64,000 nt of DNA from JAAZGD01 sp964489555 (GCA_964489555.1 CAZAZF010000007.1:21718-85717), one strand, 5' to 3'. Shown: positions 54,802 through 63,465, counted from the stretch's first letter. Translations and numbers: made by a program. Notes: a model not told the origin generated them from the sequence alone.

Positions 54802-56004
54802 TTACATCCCGTATCCGCCGCCAATCCCCTGGTACATATTTAAGATTGGCATCAAAACGGATATCATAATCATTCCCACCATAGTGGCCAATATAATAAT
54901 CATCACCGGGCCAAGAAAAGAAGTGAGCTTTTCCGCCGCCCTTTCCGATTCATAGGTCAACGCCTCAGAGGTGGAAAGCAACATCTGCCCCAGCTCTCCG
55001 GATTCCTCTCCGATTTTTATGGGCCATTTAATGCTCTTTTGAATTCCCTCCACCTTAACGATGGCATCCGACAGCATTTTGCCTCCCGTCACTTCTCGAA
55101 TCAATGTATCGAACTGGTCTACCACATAGGCATTGCCAATGGCATATTTGGTATTTTTTAGTCCGTTCACAACTGAAACACCACTTAAGTACAAATACGC
55201 CATGGTCTGGGCAAACCGTGCTGTGTATATGGTTTCAAACAAGGGCCCAATTCGTGGTATGGATAATATAACCTTATCGATGGCTCGACGCACATCCGGA
55301 CGCTGTATCAACACCGTGAATATGGAAGCAAAGGCAATGATACCCAAAGTAATATAGATGAAATTTTCTCGTAACACGGTACTGATTTTCATGAACACCG
55401 CCGTCAATCCGGTGATGGCAGAGGCACCTACAATCTCAGTAAAATAGGGAATGATGAAGGTGAATACTCCCATCATAATCGCCAAAGATAGAAACAATAA
55501 AAAGATAGGGTAGGCCATGGCTCCACGAACCTTGGACTGAAGTCGATACTGCTTTTCATAATATTCCGCTGCTTGCATTAAAGAAGCCCCCAGTCGTCCC
55601 GTCTCCTCCGCAGAGGAAATCATATTAATCAAGAGAGGCGGGAACACATCCTTTTGTAGCCGCAGGGCATCAGAAAAAAGGATCCCTTCTTTTACATACT
55701 GCCCGGTTTTATCATAAATGGCTCGCAGTTTTGCGTTTTTATTTTCCCCTTGCAAGGCTTCCATGGTTTGTGCCAAAGGAACTCCTGCGGTAATAAGGGT
55801 GCCTATTCCCCTTGCAAAATCCGGAATCTCTTTGGTGGACAACCTTTCAGACCGTTTGGCGGGATGGGTGATTTCATTTAATTCCACCAAAAACAGGCCT
55901 TGCTCCTTCATGGAATCTCGAAACAAGGATTCCTCGTTGGCCATCCCTTTTCCACTGTGGCGCTTGCCACTCATGTCATACGCTGTATACCGAAATGTCT
56001 TCAT
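54802..56004 (-). CDS. pilC: Type IV pilus platform protein PilC
   Basis: Inner-membrane platform of 400 residues with two T2SSF domains (about 68-190 and 270-390), the conserved SSAEETGRLGASLMQAAEYYE block (about 134) and its counterpart KIGEESGELGQMLLSTSE (about 330), and three membrane helices. GGAGG upstream. Confidence 0.96.
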   Translation of the reverse strand: MKTFRYTAYDMSGKRHSGKGMANEESLFRDSMKEQGLFLVELNEITHPAKRSERLSTKEIPDFARGIGTLITAGVPLAQTMEALQGENKNAKLRAIYDKTGQYVKEGILFSDALRLQKDVFPPLLINMISSAEETGRLGASLMQAAEYYEKQYRLQSKVRGAMAYPIFLLFLSLAIMMGVFTFIIPYFTEIVGASAITGLTAVFMKISTVLRENFIYITLGIIAFASIFTVLIQRPDVRRAIDKVILSIPRIGPLFETIYTARFAQTMAYLYLSGVSVVNGLKNTKYAIGNAYVVDQFDTLIREVTGGKMLSDAIVKVEGIQKSIKWPIKIGEESGELGQMLLSTSEALTYESERAAEKLTSFLGPVMIIILATMVGMIMISVLMPILNMYQGIGGGYGM

Positions 56005-56019
56005 GGACCTCCTATTGCT

Positions 56020-56787
56020 TTAGAACAAAAAGTGGATATACCAATCAATTATATTATGACCAAAAAACATGGAAATTGCAATGCCTATCGCCAATGCGGG
56101 TCCAAAAGCGAACAAGGTTTTTTTGTTCTTTTTCTGGACTATAAGTATATATACCCCTTGAACGCCACCAATCACCAGTCCAATAAAAAAGGCCACCAGC
56201 AAAGCTGGCCATCCCAAGAGCACTCCCGCTGCCCCCATCAGCTTCACATCCCCTCCTCCAAAGGAGTTGGGAATCAACAAAGTAAGCAGGAACATGGGCA
56301 CACTGATGGCCACCAAACCGATTCCTCGATCCAACCAGGATATATGGGGAAGAAGAAATCCGCTGATGATGCCCAAAACTAGAATGGCAATATTCAAGGC
56401 ATGGGGAATATCCATGGTTCGCATATCAATTAAGAATATACAAAGAAGGGCAGCCAGAACAAAAAGAGATAGCAACCCTTCAATCGTGAGTCCATAAACG
56501 AAAAAAAGCCCCAAAGCCGTCATGCCGCCCAGAACTTCTAACACAAAATCCTTCCAGGGAATGGAGCCGTTGCAGTACCGGCATTTCCCCTCCAATACAA
56601 TGAAGCTCAACACAGGGATTAAGTCATACCCTTTAATGGGCCTGTGACAGGAAGGACAAAGAGAGCGTCCCTTCACAATGCTTACCCCCTGCTGATACCT
56701 TTCAATATATGCGGAACAGAAACTACCCAAACTGGCTCCAAACATGAAGATGATAATCCCTATGGATAAATACAATAAAAATACCAC
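56020..56787 (-). CDS. pilD: Prepilin peptidase PilD
   Basis: Aspartic leader peptidase/methylase of 255 residues with about eight membrane helices. The cytoplasmic zinc loop has CPSCHRPI (about 44) and CRYC (about 69). Catalytic aspartates lie in FLIDMRTMDIP (about 122) and GGGDVKLMGA (about 178). GTG start with AGGAG five bases upstream. It processes the prepilins of this locus and perhaps the pilin at 62 kb. Confidence 0.95.
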   Translation of the reverse strand: MVFLLYLSIGIIIFMFGASLGSFCSAYIERYQQGVSIVKGRSLCPSCHRPIKGYDLIPVLSFIVLEGKCRYCNGSIPWKDFVLEVLGGMTALGLFFVYGLTIEGLLSLFVLAALLCIFLIDMRTMDIPHALNIAILVLGIISGFLLPHISWLDRGIGLVAISVPMFLLTLLIPNSFGGGDVKLMGAAGVLLGWPALLVAFFIGLVIGGVQGVYILIVQKKNKKTLFAFGPALAIGIAISMFFGHNIIDWYIHFLF

Positions 56788-56842
56788 GTTGACTCCTATG
56801 CATAAAACGCTCGTTACTTACAACACAAATCATGATACGAAG

Positions 56843-56865
56843 AAGGCCGCTCCATGAGCGGCCTT
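56843..56865 (-). terminator. Hairpin terminator between pilA and pilD
   Basis: Perfect 10-bp stem AAGGCCGCTC/GAGCGGCCTT with a 3-base loop, 20 bases past the pilA stop. Only a short pyrimidine run follows, so partial termination giving high pilin and lower machinery expression is likely. Confidence 0.7.
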
Positions 56866-56885
56866 GGAAAGAAATTTAAATACTA

Positions 56886-57260
56886 TTAATTTTTGCTGGC
56901 AGTCCAAGAACCGCTTGCATAGGTAGCAGTATATTTTCCATCATTATACTGAATACCCGAAACTTGATTGCCAGTCAAACTTATTCCAGACGCCGTGCCA
57001 CTCACCCCCGCTAGGGTTTTCGCATCCACCGCAGAAACAGTAGCTGTTCCATCTGTTCCATAAGACTCCGATGCCAGGGTTTGTGCAGCCAATAAGACAG
57101 TTCTGGCCTCTGCCAATACTGTCCTTTCATTGGCCTTGTCAATCCATCCTGTCATGGCCGGGATCGCGATGGCCGCTAAAATAGCGATGATGACCAATAC
57201 TACAATAATTTCTACTAAAGTAAAACCTTTCTTTGATTTCTTCCATTTCTCAATGTTCAT
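56886..57260 (-). CDS. pilA: Major type IV pilin
   Basis: A 124-residue prepilin: leader MNIEKWKKSKKG, cleavage before FTLVEIIVVLVIIAILAAIA with Glu at +5, then an alpha-spine and a small Thr/Ser/Gly-rich globular part (about 60-124) without a cysteine pair. GAGGAGAGG precedes the ATG at 57260. First gene of the locus with a consensus promoter and a partial terminator after it, as expected for the major pilin. Confidence 0.93.
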   Translation of the reverse strand: MNIEKWKKSKKGFTLVEIIVVLVIIAILAAIAIPAMTGWIDKANERTVLAEARTVLLAAQTLASESYGTDGTATVSAVDAKTLAGVSGTASGISLTGNQVSGIQYNDGKYTATYASGSWTASKN

Positions 57261-57336
57261 TTGACCTCTCCTCTTCTTTTCCATGATGGTCCCAAATAGG
57301 TAACACATTTTTGTTTTGTTTTTTGTTTATTCCCAT

Positions 57337-57365
57337 ATTTTATGGCTCTTTCGGACATTTGTCAA
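57337..57365 (-). promoter_or_regulatory. Strong promoter of pilA
   Basis: On the minus strand a perfect TTGACA (57360-57365), 17-base spacer and TAAAAT (57337-57342), 77 bases before the pilA start; the leader is A-rich. Confidence 0.8.
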
Positions 57366-57487
57366 TCACTTCCAGTGTTTTTATCCATTACAATTCTGTT
57401 ACAGTTCTTAAAAATCACACTGGTTATTATTGTTTGTTTTATACCCTTTCGATATGCTTTTAAACATTGATTTTTCAACATGCAACA

Positions 57488-57524
57488 TAAAAAAAGAAGA
57501 GGACCCGGTCATAAGTCCTCTTCT
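57488..57524 (-). terminator. Terminator after the M28 peptidase gene
   Basis: On the minus strand AGAAGAGGAC, 10-base loop, GTCCTCTTCT, then seven T residues (stem 57495-57504 with 57515-57524). A strong intrinsic terminator. Confidence 0.9.
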
Positions 57525-57560
57525 CAATGCATCTGTTTTATTCTTTCTTCTCTTTTCTTT

Positions 57561-59936
57561 TTACTTCTCCAACTCCGCCAAGATGGCTTGTGCTTTGGCC
57601 GTAGGCAATTTGGATGCCGCAGATTTCCACATATTCAGATCTTTGGTAAATCCGCTAGACAAGTTATTTTTTGCCGTGGTTTTAAATAGGTTCAAGGTGT
57701 TAATTTCCGTTTGGAAATTGGTATTTTTCGCTTCAATCTTCGCATTGACCCGACTCATCACATCATAGATGTCGTAGTACTGAAGCAATCTTCCCGTAAC
57801 CCACTTAAAATCTTTGTTGCCCTTGTTCATGTCAAGAGCTTCCCAATAGGCATTGTACCAGGTATCATACTCCAGCACTTCCGTGTACCAAACAGACCAC
57901 TGGCCCAAATCATCGCTGTCCAGCCCATAGAGAACATCCAACAATTCCTCCGGATCCCCTTCTGCCAACAGAGCCGCCGCCTCCGCAAAGACCTGCGGTA
58001 TTCTTTGGTTGTATTCCGTCTGGTTCACCACCATATCCAAAGCCACATATTGGGTACCTTGTATAGTAATTTTCGCCACATCCCGAAGCGCCTGGTTGTA
58101 GCTGGCAATCAAGGTGTTGACCTTAGCCAGACTCTTTCCTTCCGCCACGGCCTTGTTGTATTCTTCCGTGATTTTCAAGTTCAAGTCGATTAAGGCCTGT
58201 GCTTCCATAATGTAATCATCCAACACCTTCTTCATGGAGGTGTAATTTAAGCCCTCGGCTTCCAACAATGCTTTGTCCAAAGAGGCCCGATACAGTTCTG
58301 CATCCCTGGATAAATCATAAGGTGCAAACACCTGCTGATCCGTTCGAAGAATCAAAAGGCTGTGGATGTACAAGTTGTCTACAAATTTTTCATAGCTGAA
58401 GCGTATCGGAGTGTCCATAGAAGAATGGTAAACTTCACCGGCCCGATCTTCCAAAACTGTCCTAGTAGTGGGAGCTCCCATATAAGAGAAGGCCCATTCA
58501 TCGGAAGAAGTAGTCATGTGATTATGGAGCGACACATCGGTCCAGAAGCTGCCCCATGTATTCAGTCCTTCCACCAGCCCTTTGGCATAGAGGTACATCA
58601 CATCCGATACACGATACCCAAAGTTCGATGACTCGGAGTCCGCTAACAATTCAATGGTATGGGAATTGACAATTTTGCCACCCCATTCTGCCGCTTTATC
58701 GTTAACCAAAGCCCAAGCTCCTACCAACCAATCATAGAAGGTTTCTCCGCCGCCGGCTTCTTCTCCATCGGTTGCTACAAATATGATGGTTCTTTCCGGC
58801 TTATAATTGGTGTCTACCATAGCTTTGGCCATGGCCATCATAATTCCAATCGGAGCGGAATCGTCCTGTAAACACCGATTATAGGCATCAGTGTGAGCGT
58901 TAATAACTATGTACTCATTGGGATAAGTAGTCCCGGTAATTTTGGCAATCACATTCTGCCCCGTGGCATTGGGAATTAATTTGCCATCGGAAACAGCCGT
59001 CACGGTAAGGGTTTCATTCTCTGCCAGAGCAGCCAGTGCAAATCCTTCCTTTTGGGCCATAGACCATACTGGCACACTGGGGTACACTCCGGACCAGTCC
59101 CCTACAAACTCCGCCATTCCACTGGGATCTGACCCATAGGCGTTGGTCATGAAGTAGATGACACCGATTGCTCCATGGCTTTCCAATTGATGGGTTAAAT
59201 TGTTCATCCACAAAGTATAGTCCCAATCAAATTCTGCAATCGCAATTTTTCCGGTCAAATCCACTCCTTCAAGTTCTTCCTTTGTCGCCGTTCCTACATA
59301 AACCAGTTCTGCCGTTAATCCTGCCGGAACGGTGGCTGGCGTGTAAGGTGCTGTTCGGAAAAGATAGTCCAATTCCGGATGACCATGTACGGTCAAATTC
59401 GCACCATAATACTCCCACCCATCGGCATTAAATTGATGGTATACCGGAGATAATCCCATATCTTTGAACTCTTTGAAAATGTAAGCAGAGGCAGCTTTTC
59501 CGGCTGTGCTTCCCACCAGACGAAAACCAGAGCCATCCAAAGCATCTCCAAAGGTGGTCAATTTCGTTGCCACTTCATAAGCATAGGCATCATCCAAAGC
59601 ATCCAGCACCTTCTTCTCCACCGGGGTCACTTCTTTTCCATACAGTTGAATGGCCTTGTTTAGTTGCTCTGAGAACTGGATAGAAGCCACTCTGGCATCG
59701 GGATCCCAATCCACAAAGAAGCCTAAATTCTCCGCCACAAATCGCAACGGAACCATGGTCCGATTATTGATAATTTTTGCCGGTACATCCAGCGCCGCTT
59801 CTTCGCCGTCCACCAGAGCAATAGTCTCTCCCGGTGTAATTTCAATGTCTGTCTTGGCATATCCGAAGGCAGCTGTCACCGACATTCCCATAACCAATAC
59901 CATGGCAAGGCATAGGATTCCAATTCGTTTTAACAT
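57561..59936 (-). CDS. Secreted M28-family metallopeptidase with stalk and PA domains
   Basis: A 791-residue exported protein. Signal peptide at residues 1-25 (cleavage after AAFG). A copper amine oxidase N-terminal-like stalk domain follows (about 30-90, NNRTMVPLRFVAENLGF), then an N-terminal peptidase part with a PA-like insertion (about 200-300), and the M28 zinc core: NAHTDAYNRCLQDDSAP (about 346), catalytic DGEEAGG (about 391), and a His ligand near EVYHSSMDTP (about 512). The last 250 residues are helical and may form a wall-binding or dimer domain. Likely an aminopeptidase supplying amino acids. Monocistronic with its own promoter and terminator. Confidence 0.88.
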   Translation of the reverse strand: MLKRIGILCLAMVLVMGMSVTAAFGYAKTDIEITPGETIALVDGEEAALDVPAKIINNRTMVPLRFVAENLGFFVDWDPDARVASIQFSEQLNKAIQLYGKEVTPVEKKVLDALDDAYAYEVATKLTTFGDALDGSGFRLVGSTAGKAASAYIFKEFKDMGLSPVYHQFNADGWEYYGANLTVHGHPELDYLFRTAPYTPATVPAGLTAELVYVGTATKEELEGVDLTGKIAIAEFDWDYTLWMNNLTHQLESHGAIGVIYFMTNAYGSDPSGMAEFVGDWSGVYPSVPVWSMAQKEGFALAALAENETLTVTAVSDGKLIPNATGQNVIAKITGTTYPNEYIVINAHTDAYNRCLQDDSAPIGIMMAMAKAMVDTNYKPERTIIFVATDGEEAGGGETFYDWLVGAWALVNDKAAEWGGKIVNSHTIELLADSESSNFGYRVSDVMYLYAKGLVEGLNTWGSFWTDVSLHNHMTTSSDEWAFSYMGAPTTRTVLEDRAGEVYHSSMDTPIRFSYEKFVDNLYIHSLLILRTDQQVFAPYDLSRDAELYRASLDKALLEAEGLNYTSMKKVLDDYIMEAQALIDLNLKITEEYNKAVAEGKSLAKVNTLIASYNQALRDVAKITIQGTQYVALDMVVNQTEYNQRIPQVFAEAAALLAEGDPEELLDVLYGLDSDDLGQWSVWYTEVLEYDTWYNAYWEALDMNKGNKDFKWVTGRLLQYYDIYDVMSRVNAKIEAKNTNFQTEINTLNLFKTTAKNNLSSGFTKDLNMWKSAASKLPTAKAQAILAELEK

Positions 59937-59975
59937 ATGCGCTCCTTTCTTTTCCTTCCGGTATCGAGTAAGAAA

Positions 59976-60004
59976 ATTATAACAATATTCAGATATATTA
60001 ACAA
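59976..60004 (-). promoter_or_regulatory. Promoter of the M28 peptidase gene
   Basis: On the minus strand TTGTTA (59999-60004), 17-base spacer and TGTTATAAT extended -10 (hexamer 59976-59981). Confidence 0.65.
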
Positions 60005-60007
60005 CAC

Positions 60008-60043
60008 AAAAAAGGACTTGTCAGATTTTCCACCAACTAGTCC
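60008..60043 (-). terminator. Terminator after the sortase gene
   Basis: On the minus strand GGACTAGTTG pairs with CAAGTCC (one bulge), loop of 13 bases, then TTTTTT. Marks the end of the pilin/LPxTG/sortase cassette. Confidence 0.78.
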
Positions 60044-60085
60044 CTTAAACAAAACAGGATTGTTGAATTCCTTCTGCCTTTCATT

Positions 60086-60706
60086 TTATTCTATCAAAAC
60101 TCCTTGAACAATTAATCGATGGGTATTGGCGCCTTTAGGAGTGCATGTAATTAGAGTAATTATGGATTGATTCCTCTCTGATTTTAATACACTCACATCT
60201 TCCGGTTTCACAACAAAAATTTCATGAACTGCATACTTAAAGGTGCTATTCTTATAATCTAAAGCAATGACATCTCCAACCACAACTTCATCAAGGCGAC
60301 TGAAGTAGGAGCCAAAAACATAATTTCTATGGCCAGCAATTGCACAATTCCCAGAGGCTCCAGGTAATGCACTTCCAATAATATGGCCCGCTCCCCAGTT
60401 CAGTTCCGCTGCAGAAGTCCCTTCAATAAGCAACAAGTCCATTTCGATTGCGGGAATTTTTATTCTCCCCAATACAGTTGGGCTCCATTCTTCTATATCT
60501 TCCCCCTTCGATTGATGGTTGCCATCAATAAAATCGGAATTTGGAGAAGCGCTGGGCGACCCCACGTCCATGTTACCTTGAAGCTCTAAATAATTTTGAT
60601 ATATCTTGTCCTGCTTGCTCTGATAAAACAGAGTCCCTGTCAAAGGTACAGCAATCATCAACAATCCTGCAATGATAAGGATGTATGGTAATACTCTTCT
60701 CACCAA
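60086..60706 (-). CDS. Sortase (class D-like)
   Basis: Membrane transpeptidase of 206 residues that joins LPxTG-type proteins to the cell wall. N-terminal membrane anchor (about 6-28), linker, then the sortase beta-barrel with the catalytic His in IAGHRNYVFG (about 125), Cys in LITCTPKG (about 188) and Arg in ANTHRLIVQG (about 197). Class D is suggested by the single N-terminal anchor and the TCTP motif. TTG start with AGAGG seven bases upstream, 13 bases after the LPxTG gene, its probable substrate. Confidence 0.93.
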   Translation of the reverse strand: MVRRVLPYILIIAGLLMIAVPLTGTLFYQSKQDKIYQNYLELQGNMDVGSPSASPNSDFIDGNHQSKGEDIEEWSPTVLGRIKIPAIEMDLLLIEGTSAAELNWGAGHIIGSALPGASGNCAIAGHRNYVFGSYFSRLDEVVVGDVIALDYKNSTFKYAVHEIFVVKPEDVSVLKSERNQSIITLITCTPKGANTHRLIVQGVLIE

Positions 60707-60719
60707 CGATACGCCTCTC

Positions 60720-62158
60720 TTACATCCGATTTCTTTTCCCTTTTGAATCTACATATCCCCTTCTTCGCAAGAGGGTAAAGCCAAGAAGTATCAATAGGAA
60801 TCCGTTGCCATACAGGAGGCCTTGATCAACCCCTCCAGTTTTTGGTAAGGACGAGTCCTCTCTGTTCAAAACATTAACTACAAACTGATAATCAGAAGAA
60901 ACCCCTTCAGCACACTGAGTTCTTACCACGAAAGAATCTGTCCCCGTAAATCCTGGTGATGGAGTGTATATCCACCTTCCATTTCCATCAACTGAAACCG
61001 TTCCGTTGCTTGGCGGAGTCGCTACCGTTCCCCCCGTTCCTGGAACAGTTCCTCCGATCGGGGTGTCTTTAACCGTTTCAACAGTGCCCCCTCCAGAGCC
61101 ACCGGGAAGACAAACAGCAGGGCTTGTAACGGGTAGTTCAACAGGAGGAATAATAGGTGTTGGGCTAGAAGGTATACGAACGGTAGTTATCGCATCATCT
61201 GTCACAATTGCTGTCGTATCACTGGATGCTTCCGCAATATTAATCCAAGGAGCTAGCGGAGCTCCCCCGGGGATGACAAAAGCAACGGTAGTGGTTATAG
61301 AAGCGTTGCTGGCCAGTGTTGGAATCGTGACATTGATTCCTGCCGCAGCGTCGCTAATGATCACATTGGTTAAATCCGTTTTTCCATCATTTAAAACGAA
61401 TAATGTATCAGAACAGCCCCCGGAGTTAGGCCGGGAATGGTCCATTGAACTGCTTCTCCGCTTACTAAAGGACTTCCCTGAGCGGAAACAAAAGAGCTCC
61501 CCGACGGAATTCGATCTTCTATTATCACATTCTCAATTGGGAATCCCCCTTGTTCTTGGTTGCCGCGCACTGTAATTCGATAGGTTACATTGCTTCCAAA
61601 AGCGGGAACAATACTTTCAGAAGGTAGAACCCTGGTTTTTTCAACAGACCAAGTCCAAACATCGCTCAAGGTGGCGGTGATGGCAGGCACAGAAGCCGAT
61701 GCCGGAGTTTCTGAGCCGGGATCGTTATTCAATGTGCCGGTAATCGTAGTGGTTTCATTGATACTACCTGGCTTAAAACGTGCCCGAACTTGAAGAAACC
61801 CTGTAGTGCCGGAGGGCAAAGAAGAAACCATATTGACAATAACCCCCGGCAACGTACTGCTGACTTCATAGCTATCTACATCACTAGATGGTAAAACACT
61901 AATGACTTCCAAGGGATCTGGCAATCCAAACAAGATCTTCTCATTTAAAAAGTTTCCCTCATTGCTGGAATACGCATATAAAATTGTATACGTAAACTCT
62001 TCCCCCACCTGTACCAGATTTTTATCCACAGTGGACTCCAATTCAATCACTTTTGTGGAGGGATCTGCATAACTAATTTGAGGAATCATGAGTCCTATTA
62101 TCATGAACAAACACAGGATAAAGGCAATGACTTTTTTGTTTTTCACAATAGTATTCAT
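60720..62158 (-). pseudogene. LPxTG surface protein split by a -1 frame difference at a G5 tract
   Basis: Two overlapping frames that together read as one wall-anchored protein of about 479 residues. The first (62158 to 61391, 255 residues) has a signal peptide ending QISYA and DUF11-like beta domains; the second (to 60720) continues with the same domain type (VLNDGKTDLTNVIISDAAAG), a Gly/Thr linker, a bacterial Ig-like module (YTPSPGFTGTDSFVV) and the anchor LPKTGG with hydrophobic helix and RRRGY tail. One extra G in the minus-strand GGGGG run (61417-61421) would fuse them in frame. It may be a sequencing error, decay, ribosomal slippage or a phase-variable switch. GGAGC lies before the ATG at 62158. 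Confidence 0.8.
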
Positions 62159-62172
62159 GGTTTGCTCCAATC

Positions 62173-62757
62173 TTATTTCCCATATCCGGAATTATAATAA
62201 TAGGGGGTTTTTTGATAAATCTTATCCTGATAAAAGTTATAAACTAAATACCCATCCTTGCAGATGGTAATCACCACCACTCCGCTTAATTTTTTACGAA
62301 CAGACTCCGTACTTGTCATGGGATAAAGATTGGAGTCAGTTCGGGTAGAAATCAGGTTATTGGAAGAGGCTACCACAATAGCCGGTGCTTGGTACGAAGC
62401 GTTCGATGCCTGGGCAGCCGTCAAAATCTCCTGGCTGCCGCTGTGGGGATGCTTTAGAGAATATCGATTGTCCCCATCCGCCACTTTTAAGGCTTGCACC
62501 AACTCGGTTCGCAGTGCCACCGTGACACTCTCTGCGCCCTCCCCGGGCAAAGAGTTTCCCACATCCGCATACCGAATTGAATCCAATACCCACCTTTGAT
62601 TTGCCGCCACCACTCCTTGCGTGGCTTTGTCCATGTAAACTGCAAGATGGGGAATAAGAACAGCTGCTAAAATAGCCACAATCACAAGAACCACCAGAAT
62701 CTCAACCAATGTAAACCCTTTGTTTTGGATTGCTCTATTTTGATTTTTATTTGGCAT
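62173..62757 (-). CDS. Type IV prepilin-like protein of the surface cassette
   Basis: A 194-residue prepilin: leader MPNKNQNRAIQNKG, then FTLVEILVVLVIVAILAAVL with Glu at +5, and a C-terminal domain of about 160 residues. It differs from the major pilin of the pil locus in size and sequence. Start at 62757 with GGTGG eight bases upstream; a TTG six codons earlier is less likely. It is followed by the LPxTG gene 14 bases on, so pilin, surface protein and sortase are probably one transcript. Confidence 0.87.
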   Translation of the reverse strand: MPNKNQNRAIQNKGFTLVEILVVLVIVAILAAVLIPHLAVYMDKATQGVVAANQRWVLDSIRYADVGNSLPGEGAESVTVALRTELVQALKVADGDNRYSLKHPHSGSQEILTAAQASNASYQAPAIVVASSNNLISTRTDSNLYPMTSTESVRKKLSGVVVITICKDGYLVYNFYQDKIYQKTPYYYNSGYGK

Positions 62758-62842
62758 CTTTGTACCACCCCGCAAATAATATATCGCTATGTCTTCCTAA
62801 CCTGTCCCTTGGCCCTGCCTCGTGTGTTTTACTTACACAAAT

Positions 62843-62871
62843 ATTATACCTTATATTCGAAATTTTATGAA
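62843..62871 (-). promoter_or_regulatory. Promoter of the pilin/LPxTG/sortase cassette
   Basis: On the minus strand TTCATA (62866-62871), 17-base spacer and perfect TATAAT (62843-62848), 86 bases before the pilin start. Tandem repeats abut its -35. Confidence 0.68.
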
Positions 62872-62872
62872 T

Positions 62873-62926
62873 ACTTTAATAGTCGAAGATACTTTAATAG
62901 TCGAAGATACTTTAATAGTCGAAGAT
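62873..62926. repeat. Three perfect 18-bp tandem repeats
   Basis: ACTTTAATAGTCGAAGAT repeated three times without mismatch (62873-62890, 62891-62908, 62909-62926). The array begins one base upstream of the cassette promoter's -35 hexamer. It is not a CRISPR: there are no spacers. Confidence 0.95.
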
Positions 62927-62944
62927 TGCAATGATCTGCCTTGT

Positions 62945-62982
62945 AAAAAAAACAACCCTCCACACCGAAGTGCAAAGAGCCG
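62945..62982 (-). terminator. Terminator after the tRNA array
   Basis: On the minus strand a 13-bp stem with several G-T pairs, CGGCTCTTTGCAC with GTGTGGAGGGTTG, closed by a TTCG tetraloop and followed by eight T residues, directly after tRNA-Phe. Confidence 0.85.
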
Positions 62983-62987
62983 TTCTT

Positions 62988-63063
62988 TGGTGCCCAGACT
63001 CGGAATTGAACCAAGGACACGTGGATTTTCAGTCCACTGCTCTACCTACTGAGCTATCTGGGC
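62988..63063 (-). tRNA. tRNA-Phe (GAA)
   Basis: Full cloverleaf of 76 bases with encoded CCA. Anticodon loop CTGAAAA, acceptor GCCCAGA/TCTGGGC. Last gene of the array before the terminator. Confidence 0.95.
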
Positions 63064-63088
63064 ATGCTTTTGTGCTTTCCAAGAAATT

Positions 63089-63165
63089 TGGTGGGCCATC
63101 AGGGACTTGAACCCCGGACCTGCCGGTTATGAGCCGGACGCTCTAACCAACTGAGCTAATGGCCC
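63089..63165 (-). tRNA. tRNA with CAT anticodon (elongator Met or Ile2)
   Basis: 77 bases including CCA; anticodon loop CTCATAA; acceptor GGGCCAT/ATGGCCC. CAT may be methionine, or isoleucine if the C is lysidinylated; I cannot decide from sequence alone. The acceptor lacks the C1 mismatch of an initiator. Confidence 0.9.
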
Positions 63166-63177
63166 ACATACTAATGT

Positions 63178-63254
63178 TGGTCGGGGTGACAGGATTTGAA
63201 CCCGCGACCCACTGGTCCCAAACCAGTTACGCTACCAAACTGCGCTACACCCCG
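63178..63254 (-). tRNA. tRNA-Pro (TGG)
   Basis: 77 bases including CCA; anticodon loop TTTGGGA; acceptor CGGGGTG/CACCCCG. Confidence 0.95.
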
Positions 63255-63276
63255 CAACTATTCAGTTTTGTAAAAA

Positions 63277-63352
63277 TGGCAGGGGTAGCAGGACTTGAAC
63301 CCACGGCGCATAGTTTTGGAGACTATCGCTCTACCAACTGAGCTATACCCCT
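63277..63352 (-). tRNA. tRNA-Trp (CCA)
   Basis: 76 bases including CCA; anticodon loop CTCCAAA; acceptor AGGGGTA/TACCCCT; discriminator G as usual for tRNA-Trp. Confidence 0.95.
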
Positions 63353-63358
63353 AGGACA

Positions 63359-63450
63359 TGGCGGAGAAGATGGGATTCGAACCCATGCGGCCCTTACGAA
63401 CCCTAACGGTTTAGCAAACCGTCCTCTTCAACCTACTTGAGTACTTCTCC
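63359..63450 (-). tRNA. tRNA-Ser (GCT)
   Basis: 92 bases with a long variable arm and encoded CCA; anticodon loop TTGCTAA; discriminator G as expected for serine. Confidence 0.95.
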
Positions 63451-63465
63451 CGGTCTTTTCATAAA

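Noticed and set aside
62873..62926. Possible CRISPR array
   Set aside because: Repeats are directly joined with no spacers and there are no cas genes.
62725..62934. Plus-strand open frame with NSRRYF repeats
   Set aside because: It is produced by the 18-bp tandem array across the promoter and pilin start; no ribosome site and no conserved sequence.
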